Source of the DNA: Holophagales bacterium
GTDB lineage: Bacteria > Acidobacteriota > Thermoanaerobaculia > UBA5066
DNA length: 64,000 bases
Direction of reading: 5' to 3'
NCBI GenBank assembly: GCA_016719485.1
Contig: JADJZB010000025.1
Coordinates: 124,001 to 188,000, forward strand
Each line of letters begins with the position of its first letter. Positions within the stretch are counted from its first letter, which is position 1. The notes under the pieces were generated by a model. That model saw nothing but the letters and a program-made list of their open reading frames with translations. It made no database searches and had not been told where the DNA came from. Shown one piece after another: positions 1 to 7,471 of the stretch. A program made the translations under genes and the position numbers.

Positions 1-2
1 GC

Positions 3-671
3 GGGACCGCGTTCGTGCAGAGCTTCACGCCGTGCCAGCCGGAGCACGGCGTCGGCGACGACGTCTCCACCCTGCAGTCCCAGCGCTCCCGCGACAGCCG
101 GATGCTCCCCGAGTTCACCTACAACCCCGGCAAGGGCGAGACGTACCGCGAGGCGCTCGAGCTGAAGGGGAATCCGAACCACGACCGCGACTGGTGGGAG
201 ACGACGCTCACGTCGACGGGCGAGAAGGTGAAGTACACCGTCGCCCACTACGCCGTCACCGAGGCCCGCTTCCGCCAGCACCTGAAGAAGGTCGCCCCCG
301 AGACGGCGTCGACGATGGTCGCCCTCGACGACGTCCTCGTCCTCCTCTCGCAGGACGACGTCGTCAAGCGTCGCGTCCTCGACCCGAAGAGCCCCGCCTT
401 CGTCCCCGACTTCGGGGTCGTCATCAAGGCCGAGGACCACGAAGGGCGGCCGGGCTACTATTCGCTCTCGCGCCAGATGGTCCTGCTCTGCGTGGAGCGC
501 CGGAAGGCGTGGCGCCTGCTCCAGAGCAAGGCGGGCATCGACAACAGGGAATACCGGGCGCAGCGCGCCCTCCTCGCCCGCCTCGGGAAGGGCGAGATCA
601 CCCGGGACGACCTGCTGAAGGGGGGCTCGATGCTCCTCAAGGAAGAAGTCACGAAGCTCGCCGCGAGCTGA
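3..671 (+). CDS. 2-oxoacid:ferredoxin oxidoreductase, C-terminal fragment
   Basis: The gene is open at the left edge of the window; 222 C-terminal residues are present. The fragment resembles the end of the very large single-chain 2-oxoacid (pyruvate-type):ferredoxin oxidoreductases, which decarboxylate a 2-oxoacid to acyl-CoA and reduce ferredoxin in the cytoplasm. The part seen begins with a TPCQPEHGVGDD stretch followed by a SRMLPEFTYNP segment, which matches the end of the thiamine-diphosphate domain in such enzymes. Behind it comes the family-specific tail (VTEARFRQHLKK and a CVERRKAWRLL helix). No cofactor-binding domain lies in the window, so the substrate cannot be named. The thiol peroxidase gene follows after 27 bp and may be co-transcribed. 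The family call rests on remembered similarity of this tail. Confidence 0.72.
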   Translation, partial: GTAFVQSFTPCQPEHGVGDDVSTLQSQRSRDSRMLPEFTYNPGKGETYREALELKGNPNHDRDWWETTLTSTGEKVKYTVAHYAVTEARFRQHLKKVAPETASTMVALDDVLVLLSQDDVVKRRVLDPKSPAFVPDFGVVIKAEDHEGRPGYYSLSRQMVLLCVERRKAWRLLQSKAGIDNREYRAQRALLARLGKGEITRDDLLKGGSMLLKEEVTKLAAS

Positions 672-698
672 GAACCCCGCGAAGAAGGAGAAACGCAC

Positions 699-1202
699 AT
701 GGAGAGAACCGGCATCATCACGTTCCTCGGGAACCCCCTCACCCTCGTCGGACCCGAGATCAAGGTCGGCGACAAGGCCCCCGACTTCACCGTCCTGGAC
801 AACGGCCTCGGCGCGAAGAGCCTGAAAGACTTCGCGGGCAAGACGGTCGTCCTCAGCGTCACCCCGTCCCTCGACACTCCGGTCTGCGACGCGCAGCTGC
901 GCCGGTTCAACGACACGGCGACGAAGCTCGCCGACGACGTCGTCGTCCTGAACGTCTCGATGGACCTGCCGTTCGCGAACAAGCGCTTCTGCTCGGTCGC
1001 CGGCATCGAGAAGGCGCTCACGCTGAGCGACCACCGCGACGCTTCGTTCGGGAACGCGTACGGCGTCCTCGTCAAGGAGCTCCGCCTCCTCGCCCGCGCG
1101 ATCTTCGTCGTCGGCAAGGACGGCCTCGTCAGGTACGCCGAGATCGTCCCCGAGATGACCCACCACCCGGACTACGACAAGGCGCTCGCCGCCGCGAAGT
1201 AA
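699..1202 (+). CDS. tpx: Thiol peroxidase (Tpx), atypical 2-Cys peroxiredoxin
   Basis: This 167-residue protein has the full length of Tpx, a peroxiredoxin that reduces hydrogen peroxide and alkyl hydroperoxides with thioredoxin. The peroxidatic cysteine is C63 in the SLDTPVC motif and the resolving cysteine is C98 in the ANKRFCS motif, the spacing expected for the intramolecular disulfide of this family. The start has a good ribosome site (AAGGAG, 8 bases ahead). It lies just behind the ferredoxin oxidoreductase gene, whose oxygen-sensitive product would benefit from peroxide removal; that link is inference. Confidence 0.95.
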   Translation: MERTGIITFLGNPLTLVGPEIKVGDKAPDFTVLDNGLGAKSLKDFAGKTVVLSVTPSLDTPVCDAQLRRFNDTATKLADDVVVLNVSMDLPFANKRFCSVAGIEKALTLSDHRDASFGNAYGVLVKELRLLARAIFVVGKDGLVRYAEIVPEMTHHPDYDKALAAAK

Positions 1203-1226
1203 GGGACGGCGTCTTCAGGCTGCGCC

Positions 1227-2252
1227 ATGAGCAGGATTCTCGTCACCGGCGGCGCCGGGTACATCGGTTCCCACACCTGCGTCGAGCTCCTGCGGGCCGG
1301 CCACGAGGTCGTCGTCCTGGACAACCTCTGCAACGCCCGGCGGGAGTCCCTCCGCCGGGTGACGGAGCTGACGGGGCGCACCTTCCCCTTCGTCGAGGGC
1401 GACGTGAGAGACCGCTCCGCGCTCGACGCGCTCTTCCGCGCGCACCACGTCGACGCGGTCATTCACTTCGCCGGTCTGAAGGCGGTGGGGGAGTCGGTCG
1501 CAAGGCCCCTCCTGTACTGGGACAACAACGTCTGCGGGACCGTGAGCCTCCTCGAGGCGATGGCCCGCGCCGGCGTGACGACGATGGTCTTCAGCTCCTC
1601 CGCGACCGTTTACGGCGACCCCGCGAGTGTCCCCATCCGGGAGGACTTCCCCACCGGCGTTCCGACGAATCCCTACGGGCGCAGCAAGCTCGTGGTCGAG
1701 CAGGTGCTCTCGGACCTGTCCACGGCGGAGCCCGGCTGGCGGATCGCGCTGCTGCGCTACTTCAACCCGGTAGGCGCTCACGAGAGCGGGCGGCTCGGCG
1801 AGGACCCCCGCGGCGTCCCGAACAACCTCATGCCCTACGTCTCGCAGGTGGCCGTCGGCCGGCGCGACGCCCTGAACGTCTTCGGCGACGACTACCCGAC
1901 TCCCGACGGCACCGGGGTGCGGGACTACATCCACGTCGTGGACCTCGCGGCGGGCCACCTGAAGGCCGTCGAGAAGCTCGAGGAAGGGCCCGGGGTCCGG
2001 GTCTGGAACCTCGGCACGGGCCGCGGCACCAGCGTGAAGGAGCTCGTGCAGGCGTTCGAGAAGGCCTCGGGTCGCGCGATCCCCTTCCGGATCGTGCCCC
2101 GGCGGCCGGGCGACATCGCGCAGTGCTGGGCGGACCCGTCGAAGGCCGAGCGGGAGCTGGGCTGGAAGGCGGCTCGCGGCCTGGACGAGATGTGCGCGGA
2201 CAGCTGGCGGTGGCAGCAGCAGAACCCGAACGGATTCGGCGACGCGGACTGA
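1227..2252 (+). CDS. galE: UDP-glucose 4-epimerase
   Basis: A 341-residue short-chain dehydrogenase of the extended type that interconverts UDP-glucose and UDP-galactose. The N-terminus carries the NAD-binding GGAGYIGS motif, and the catalytic SSSATVYG serine region and the YGRSK (YxxxK) motif are present at about residues 124-152. Length matches the family (about 340). The start lies 24 bp after tpx with no obvious ribosome site. The next gene makes another nucleotide sugar, so the pair probably supplies precursors for the surface glycans encoded downstream. Confidence 0.93.
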   Translation: MSRILVTGGAGYIGSHTCVELLRAGHEVVVLDNLCNARRESLRRVTELTGRTFPFVEGDVRDRSALDALFRAHHVDAVIHFAGLKAVGESVARPLLYWDNNVCGTVSLLEAMARAGVTTMVFSSSATVYGDPASVPIREDFPTGVPTNPYGRSKLVVEQVLSDLSTAEPGWRIALLRYFNPVGAHESGRLGEDPRGVPNNLMPYVSQVAVGRRDALNVFGDDYPTPDGTGVRDYIHVVDLAAGHLKAVEKLEEGPGVRVWNLGTGRGTSVKELVQAFEKASGRAIPFRIVPRRPGDIAQCWADPSKAERELGWKAARGLDEMCADSWRWQQQNPNGFGDAD

Positions 2253-2274
2253 AGGCCGCAGCCAGGAGGACCTC

Positions 2275-3339
2275 TTGATTCTCGTGACGGGCGGGGCCGG
2301 CTTCATCGGCGTGAACTTCGTGCTCGACTGGGTCGCCCTCTCCGGCGAGCCGGTCGTGAACCTCGACAAGCTGACCTACGCGGGCAACCCGCGAAGCCTC
2401 GCCCCTCTGGAGGCGGACGACCGCCACGTCTTCGTCCACGGAGACATCGGCGACCGGGCCCTCGTCGGCGAGCTGCTCGCACGGCACAGGCCCCGCGCGA
2501 TCGTGAACTTCGCGGCGGAGTCCCACGTGGACCGCTCGATCCACGGACCCGAGGACTTCATCCAGACGAACGTCGTCGGCACCTTCCACCTGATCGACAC
2601 CGTGCGCGGCTGGTGGAACGCCCTCCCCGAGCCGGAGAAGTCCGCCTTCCGGTTCCTCCACGTCTCCACCGACGAGGTCTACGGCTCGCTCGGGCCGTCG
2701 GACCCTCCCTTCACCGAGGCGACGGCGTTCTCGCCGAACAGCCCCTACTCGGCGAGCAAGGCCGCGTCCGACCACCTCGTGCGGGCCTACCACCACACCT
2801 ACGGCCTGCCGACGCTGACGACGAACTGCTCGAACAACTACGGTCCCTATCAGTTCCCCGAGAAGCTCATCCCCCTGATGATCCTGAACGCGGTCCGTGG
2901 CAAACCTTTGCCGGTCTACGGGGACGGCATGAACGTCCGCGACTGGCTGTACGTCGCCGACCACTGCTCGGCCATCCGCGCCGTGCTGGAGAGAGGGCGC
3001 CCGGGCGAGACCTACAACGTCGGCGGCTGGAACGAGATGCCGAACCTGACGATCGTCCACACGCTCTGCAGCCTGCTGGACGAGATGCGCCCCGACGAGG
3101 CCGGCCCCCGCACGCGCCTGATCACCTACGTGAAGGACCGCCCGGGGCACGACCGCCGGTACGCCATCGACGCGGGGAAGATCCTCTCCGAGCTGGGCTG
3201 GAAGCCCGCCGAGACGTTCGAGACCGGCATCCGGAAGACCGTGCGGTGGTACCTCGACAACCTCCCGTGGGTCGAGGACGTGGCGAGCGGCGAGTACCGG
3301 CGCTGGATCGAGGCGAACTACTCCGGCCGGGGGGCCTGA
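2275..3339 (+). CDS. rfbB: dTDP-glucose 4,6-dehydratase
   Basis: A 354-residue extended SDR enzyme that converts dTDP-glucose to dTDP-4-dehydro-6-deoxyglucose, the first committed step to dTDP-rhamnose and related sugars. It begins with ILVTGGAGFIGVNF, and has the STDEVYGSLG motif with the catalytic Asp-Glu pair plus YSASK. The NCSNNYGPYQFPEKLIP block is typical of RfbB rather than other epimerases. The start is TTG, chosen because AGGAGG sits 5 bases ahead and the glycine-rich motif follows at once. The other rml genes (A, C, D) are not in this window. Confidence 0.93.
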   Translation: MILVTGGAGFIGVNFVLDWVALSGEPVVNLDKLTYAGNPRSLAPLEADDRHVFVHGDIGDRALVGELLARHRPRAIVNFAAESHVDRSIHGPEDFIQTNVVGTFHLIDTVRGWWNALPEPEKSAFRFLHVSTDEVYGSLGPSDPPFTEATAFSPNSPYSASKAASDHLVRAYHHTYGLPTLTTNCSNNYGPYQFPEKLIPLMILNAVRGKPLPVYGDGMNVRDWLYVADHCSAIRAVLERGRPGETYNVGGWNEMPNLTIVHTLCSLLDEMRPDEAGPRTRLITYVKDRPGHDRRYAIDAGKILSELGWKPAETFETGIRKTVRWYLDNLPWVEDVASGEYRRWIEANYSGRGA

Positions 3340-3353
3340 GAGGCATCGGCGCC

Positions 3354-4334
3354 GTGGCGGTCAAGGACCGGCCCCTCTTCCGTCGCATCCTCGAGTTCGA
3401 CGACCTCCTGCGTCGCAGGCGCCTCGTCAACGCGACGAATCTCGCCGCCCGGTGGAAGACGTCGACGAAGACGGTGCAGCGTTTCGTCGGCTTCATGCGC
3501 GACGAGATGGACGCCCCGATCGTCTTCGATCGCAAGCGCGGGTCGTTCCGCTACTCCGACCCGTCCTGGCACCTGCCGTGGATCCCGGTGGAGGGGCCGG
3601 GCCTCTTCGCCATCGGCGTCGCGAGCAAGGTGCTCCAGCAGTACGAAGGGACGCCGGTCGCCGAAGGGCTTCGCGAGGCGTTCCAGCGCCTCTCCGACAT
3701 GATGCCGGCGGAGATCCGCGTCAGCCCCGGCGCGTTCGTCGAGCGGCTCTACATCCACCCGCAACCGATCCGCCTCGTCGACCCGGCCGTCTGGACGGCG
3801 GTCGCGACCGCGATCCGTGAACGGACGATCCTGAAGGTCCGCTACCAGAAGCCCGGGGGCGAGACGAGCACGCGGCAGCTCGCTCCCTACGGCCTCGTCC
3901 TGGCCGCGGGCGACTGGCTCGTCGCGGCCCAGGATCGCGACGACGACCCGCGGACCGTCAAGACGTTCTACGTCGCCCGCATTCGCGACGCCGAGGTCGG
4001 AACGGAGCCCTTCACCATTCCCCGCGACTTCGACCTGAAGCGCCACTTCGGCGAGACGATCGGGATCTTCTCCGGGAGCGAGCCGTTCCGGTTCCGCGTC
4101 CGCTTCACGAAGGCGATGGCGGCCTGGGTGGCGGAGGTCCGCTGGCACCCGAAGCAGAAGCTGACGCCGCTCCCGGGCGGCGAGCTCGAGCTCGACCTGC
4201 CGGCGGGCTCGCTCTTCGAGGCGCGGCGCTTCGTCCTCTCGTTCGGACGGGAGGCGATCGCGATGTCTCCCTCCTCGCTCGTCGAGGCCCTCCGGGCCGA
4301 GACGGCGGAGATGGCCGCGGCGTACCGGGAATGA
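3354..4334 (+). CDS. WYL-domain transcriptional regulator
   Basis: A 326-residue protein with an N-terminal helix-turn-helix (about residues 8-60, with a wing ending FDRKRGSFRYSD) and a WYL-type ligand-sensing domain around residues 150-225 (YQKPGGETSTRQLAPYGLVLAAGDWLVA in two stretches). It ends with the WCX-like extension found in YafY/PafBC-type regulators. Start is GTG 14 bp after rfbB. Its stop overlaps the start of the following glycosyltransferase in an ATGA junction, so the two are probably translated together. WYL proteins often sense nucleic acid or nucleotide signals; no ligand can be inferred here. Confidence 0.85.
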   Translation: MAVKDRPLFRRILEFDDLLRRRRLVNATNLAARWKTSTKTVQRFVGFMRDEMDAPIVFDRKRGSFRYSDPSWHLPWIPVEGPGLFAIGVASKVLQQYEGTPVAEGLREAFQRLSDMMPAEIRVSPGAFVERLYIHPQPIRLVDPAVWTAVATAIRERTILKVRYQKPGGETSTRQLAPYGLVLAAGDWLVAAQDRDDDPRTVKTFYVARIRDAEVGTEPFTIPRDFDLKRHFGETIGIFSGSEPFRFRVRFTKAMAAWVAEVRWHPKQKLTPLPGGELELDLPAGSLFEARRFVLSFGREAIAMSPSSLVEALRAETAEMAAAYRE

Positions 4335-5878
4335 CGACGCCGGAGAGCCGGCCCGGCACGGCCCCGGCGTGGGGGCTCCTCCTCGCGGTCGCCGGCGCGA
4401 AGCTCGCCGTCCACCTCGCCCTCGCGAACCGGTACGGCACCTTCCGCGACGAGCTCTACTTCCTCGACTGCGGGCGCAACCTGGCCTGGGGCTACGTCGA
4501 CGCGGCGCCGGCCATCGGGCTCTACGCGAAGGTCGCGCTCCTCCTCGGCGGGTCGCTCCCGGTCCTGCGCGGGATCGCGGGGCTCGCCGGGGCGGCGGTC
4601 GTTCTCCTGACCGGCCTGCTGGCCTGGCGCCTCGGCGGCAGCCGCGCGGCACAGGGGCTCGCGGCGGCCGCGGCGCTCGCCACGCCGGCCTTCCTCGGTA
4701 TCGCCGGCCTCTTCTCGATGAACGTCTTCGAGCCGCTCTTCTGGACGGGATGCGCGTTCGTCCTCGTCCGGCTCGCCGACGGCGCCTCCCCGCGCCTCTG
4801 GCTCCTCTTCGGTCTCGTCGCGGGGCTCGGCCTCCTCAACAAGCACTCCACGGCGTTCTTCGGCCTGGCGCTCCTGGCCGGCCTCCTCCTCTCGCCGATG
4901 CGCCGCGCCTTCGCGGGGCCGTGGCCCTGGGCCGGAGCGGGGGTCGCTCTTCTCGTCTTTCTCCCGAATCTCCTCTGGCAGTCAGCGCACGGCTTCCCGA
5001 CGCTCGAGGACCTCCGCAACGTCGCGCGCACCGGTAAGAACGTCGTCCTCGGCCCCGGGGAGTTCCTCCTGCAGCAGGTCCTCCAGCAGGGACCGCACCT
5101 CCTCCCCCTCTGGCTCGGCGGGCTCGCGTGGCTCTTCCTCGCCCGCAACGGCCGGTACCGCGCGCTCGCGAGCGCGTTCGCCGTCTTCTTCGTCCTGATG
5201 TTCGCGATGAAGGCGAAGGCCTATTACCTGACGCCGATCTACCCGATGCTCCTCGCGGCGGGGGCGGTCGGCCTCGACGAGCTGTTCGAGCGCCGCCGGC
5301 GCTTCGCTGGAAGGGCGTGGCCCCGGGCGGCGGTCACCGCCTGGGCGGTCCTCCTCACCGTCCCCGTCGCGCCGCTCGTCCTGCCGATCCTCGACCCTCC
5401 CGGGTTCGTCGCCTACACGAGGCGGATCGGATTCGAGCCGCCGAAATCGGAGGTGGCCCACCGCGGCCCTCTGCCGCAGCACTTCGGAGACCAGTTCGGC
5501 TGGCCCGAGCTGGTGGCCGACGTGGCGAAAGTCTGGAACGGCCTGACGCCGGAGGAACGCGACCGCGCCGCGATCTTCGCGAACAACTACGGCGAGGCGG
5601 GCGCGATCAACCTCTTCGGTCCGGCGCACGGCCTGCCACGCGCCATCTCGGCCCACCAGAATCACTTCTTCTGGGGCCCGCCCGCCTTCACCGGCGACGT
5701 CCTCGTCGTCCTCCAGGACGACCGGGAGAGCCTCGAACGCCTCTGCACGTCCGTCGAAGAAGCGGGCCGCCACCAGCACCCCTGGGGGATGGCCGAGGAG
5801 AACGGGCCGATCTGGGTCTGCCGCGGCCTCAGGACGCCGCTGGGCGAGCTCTGGCCGCGGCTGAAGAAGTGGAACTGA
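4331..5878 (+). CDS. GT39-family membrane glycosyltransferase
   Basis: A 515-residue multi-pass membrane protein of the PMT/ArnT superfamily, which moves a sugar from a polyprenyl-phosphate donor to an acceptor at the periplasmic face of the inner membrane. Near the N-terminus is the acidic loop motif GTFRDELYFLDCGRNLAWGYVD, here split as RDELYFLDCGRNL and GYVDAAPAI, with the Asp-Glu pair of the GT39 catalytic site. About ten hydrophobic segments follow, then a soluble C-terminal domain (about residues 360-515). It overlaps the WYL regulator by 4 nt. The acceptor and sugar are unknown. Confidence 0.82.
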   Translation: MTTPESRPGTAPAWGLLLAVAGAKLAVHLALANRYGTFRDELYFLDCGRNLAWGYVDAAPAIGLYAKVALLLGGSLPVLRGIAGLAGAAVVLLTGLLAWRLGGSRAAQGLAAAAALATPAFLGIAGLFSMNVFEPLFWTGCAFVLVRLADGASPRLWLLFGLVAGLGLLNKHSTAFFGLALLAGLLLSPMRRAFAGPWPWAGAGVALLVFLPNLLWQSAHGFPTLEDLRNVARTGKNVVLGPGEFLLQQVLQQGPHLLPLWLGGLAWLFLARNGRYRALASAFAVFFVLMFAMKAKAYYLTPIYPMLLAAGAVGLDELFERRRRFAGRAWPRAAVTAWAVLLTVPVAPLVLPILDPPGFVAYTRRIGFEPPKSEVAHRGPLPQHFGDQFGWPELVADVAKVWNGLTPEERDRAAIFANNYGEAGAINLFGPAHGLPRAISAHQNHFFWGPPAFTGDVLVVLQDDRESLERLCTSVEEAGRHQHPWGMAEENGPIWVCRGLRTPLGELWPRLKKWN

Positions 5879-5892
5879 GGTCGGGGCGGCCC

Positions 5893-5924
5893 GCAAAACA
5901 GAAACGCCGGGACTCTGCCCGGCG
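5893..5924 (-). terminator. Rho-independent terminator after tRNA-Ala
   Basis: Read on the minus strand, CGCCGGG pairs with CCCGGCG around a 6-base loop and is followed by TTTCTGTTTT. It lies 21 bp past the tRNA 3' end. It may also stop minus-strand readthrough into the convergent GT39 gene. Confidence 0.8.
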
Positions 5925-5945
5925 AAAAACCCTCACGGAAAGAAA

Positions 5946-6021
<76 letters not shown>

Positions 6022-6068
6022 ACGTTTTGAAAGACCAGGGAGGCGCAGGCGCCTCCGCGGACCGGGGA

Positions 6069-6097
6069 AACTACCATCCCCGGGTCTCCCGGGTCAA
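6069..6097 (-). promoter_or_regulatory. Possible sigma70-type promoter of tRNA-Ala
   Basis: On the minus strand TTGACC (a good -35) is followed after 17 bp by GTAGTT, a weak -10. Predicted transcription would begin about 40 bp before the tRNA. The spacing is ideal but the -10 fit is poor. Confidence 0.4.
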
Positions 6098-6114
6098 GAC
6101 CGCCGGTTTTCCCT

Positions 6115-6426
6115 ATGATCGGCGGCATGGACACGACACCGCGCGACCCCGAGACGCTCCGGAAGCGGGGAATCATCCAGAAGGTGCTGGGCGGCATGAA
6201 CCTCCGCTTCCCGGGCCTCTTCGCCCTCCTGGCGACCGTGTTCGTCCTCGACCTCTTCATCCCCGACTTCATCCCGTTCGTCGACGAGATCATCCTGGCG
6301 ATCCTGACGATGATCTTCGCCCTCTGGAAGGAGCGCCGGTCGACGGTCGTCACGACGGCGACGAGCGGGCCACCCCTGCCTCAGGCGCGGCCGCCGCTTC
6401 CGCCCCTGCCTCCCGAGGGGCACTGA
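6115..6426 (+). CDS. Small membrane protein of unknown function
   Basis: A 103-residue protein (99 if the second ATG at 6127 is used; neither has a clear ribosome site). Two hydrophobic segments lie at about residues 33-50 and 58-72, joined by the motif DLFIPDFIPFVDE, followed by a basic KERR and a proline-rich tail. The PDxIPFVDE loop between two membrane segments recurs in small uncharacterised bacterial membrane proteins (DUF6116-like, from memory). The cytoplasmic or periplasmic role is unknown. It stands alone between the tRNA gene and a convergent peptidase gene. Confidence 0.65.
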   Translation: MIGGMDTTPRDPETLRKRGIIQKVLGGMNLRFPGLFALLATVFVLDLFIPDFIPFVDEIILAILTMIFALWKERRSTVVTTATSGPPLPQARPPLPPLPPEGH

Positions 6427-6456
6427 ACCGGGCGGCGCGGCGGTGCGCCGAGCGGC

Positions 6457-7341
6457 CTACCGCATCGCGCGGAAGGTGTCGCAGGCCTTGAAGTCGCCCG
6501 TCTCGAGCCCCTTGCGGAACCACGCCACGCGCTGCTCCGAGGAACCGTGCGTGAAGGCGTCGGGCGAGACCCGCCGTCCCGCGGCTTTCTGCATCCGGTC
6601 GTCGCCGATCGCCGCCGCGGCGCCCAGCCCCTCCTCCACGTCTCCCCGCTCGAGGATCCCGCGCTGCGCCGTCTCGTGTCCCCAGATGCCCGCGAAGCAG
6701 TCGGCCTGGAGCTCGAGGGCCACCGAGTAGGCGTTCTCGTTCCGCGGATCGGCCGCCTGGCGCTGCCGGACCGCGTCGTCGATGCCGAGGAGGTGCTGGA
6801 CGTGGTGGCCGATCTCGTGGGTGATGACGTACGCCTGCGCGAAGTCGCCCGGAGCGCCGAACCGGTCCTTCAGCTCCGCGTAGAAACCCAGATCGATGTA
6901 GACCTTCTGGTCGCCGGGGCAGTAGAAGGGACCCGTCGACGACCCCGCGGAGCCGCAGGCCGAGTCGACGCCGTCGCGGAACAGGACGAGCTTCGCGTCG
7001 GAATACGTCGCCCCGGCGGCGGGGAGCAGCTTCGTCCACGTCGCCTGCGCGTCGTCGAGGACGAAGGATACGAACTCGACGAGCTCCTCTTCCTGCGGGT
7101 CGGCGACCGCGCCGCCGCCCGGGACCCCCGACCCGGCGGAGACGTCGGCGCTCGGCGCGAGCGCCCCTCCGCCCCCGACGAGGGAGAAGAAATCCTTCTT
7201 GAAAACGAGGCTCAACACCGCGAGCAGGAGGAAGCCGCCTATGCCGAGCTTCATCCCCGGGCCGCGCCCGCCCCCGTAGGAGCCTCCGCCGCCCCGCTGA
7301 TCTTCCAGATTTGCGCTCCGTCCGCCGCGGGTCCATTTCAT
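6457..7341 (-). CDS. Membrane-anchored neutral zinc metallopeptidase (YpfJ family)
   Basis: A 294-residue protein of the putative neutral zinc metallopeptidase family (YpfJ-like). The N-terminus is arginine/glycine-rich, followed by one membrane segment at about residues 31-47 (KLGIGGFLLLAVLSLVF). The zinc site is H175-E-I-G-H179 (HEIGHH), with a downstream LELQADCFAG helix that provides the third ligand in this family, and the conserved YCPGDQKVYID block ahead of it. The catalytic domain should face the periplasm. It is convergent with the small membrane protein and divergent from the large nuclease gene; the substrate is not known for any member. Confidence 0.9.
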   Translation of the reverse strand: MKWTRGGRSANLEDQRGGGGSYGGGRGPGMKLGIGGFLLLAVLSLVFKKDFFSLVGGGGALAPSADVSAGSGVPGGGAVADPQEEELVEFVSFVLDDAQATWTKLLPAAGATYSDAKLVLFRDGVDSACGSAGSSTGPFYCPGDQKVYIDLGFYAELKDRFGAPGDFAQAYVITHEIGHHVQHLLGIDDAVRQRQAADPRNENAYSVALELQADCFAGIWGHETAQRGILERGDVEEGLGAAAAIGDDRMQKAAGRRVSPDAFTHGSSEQRVAWFRKGLETGDFKACDTFRAMR

Positions 7342-7471
7342 GGCAGGACCTCCTTCTCGCTACGCGAAAGATTAACGGACATCCGGCCCGTGGGTGGATA
7401 AGATCCCTGACCTCTTGTCGCGCACATCACACCCCACCCGGCGCGCACTTCACTCCTCAAGGGAGATCCAG

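Noticed and set aside
32..2278. Long plus-strand frame across the first three genes
   Set aside because: Arg/Pro/Ala-rich composition and complete overlap with three well-supported genes in other frames mark it as a shadow frame.
7372..7404. Promoter for the nuclease gene (TTAACG ... TAAGAT)
   Set aside because: The spacing of 21 bp is too long for a usual sigma70 promoter and other pairings match poorly.
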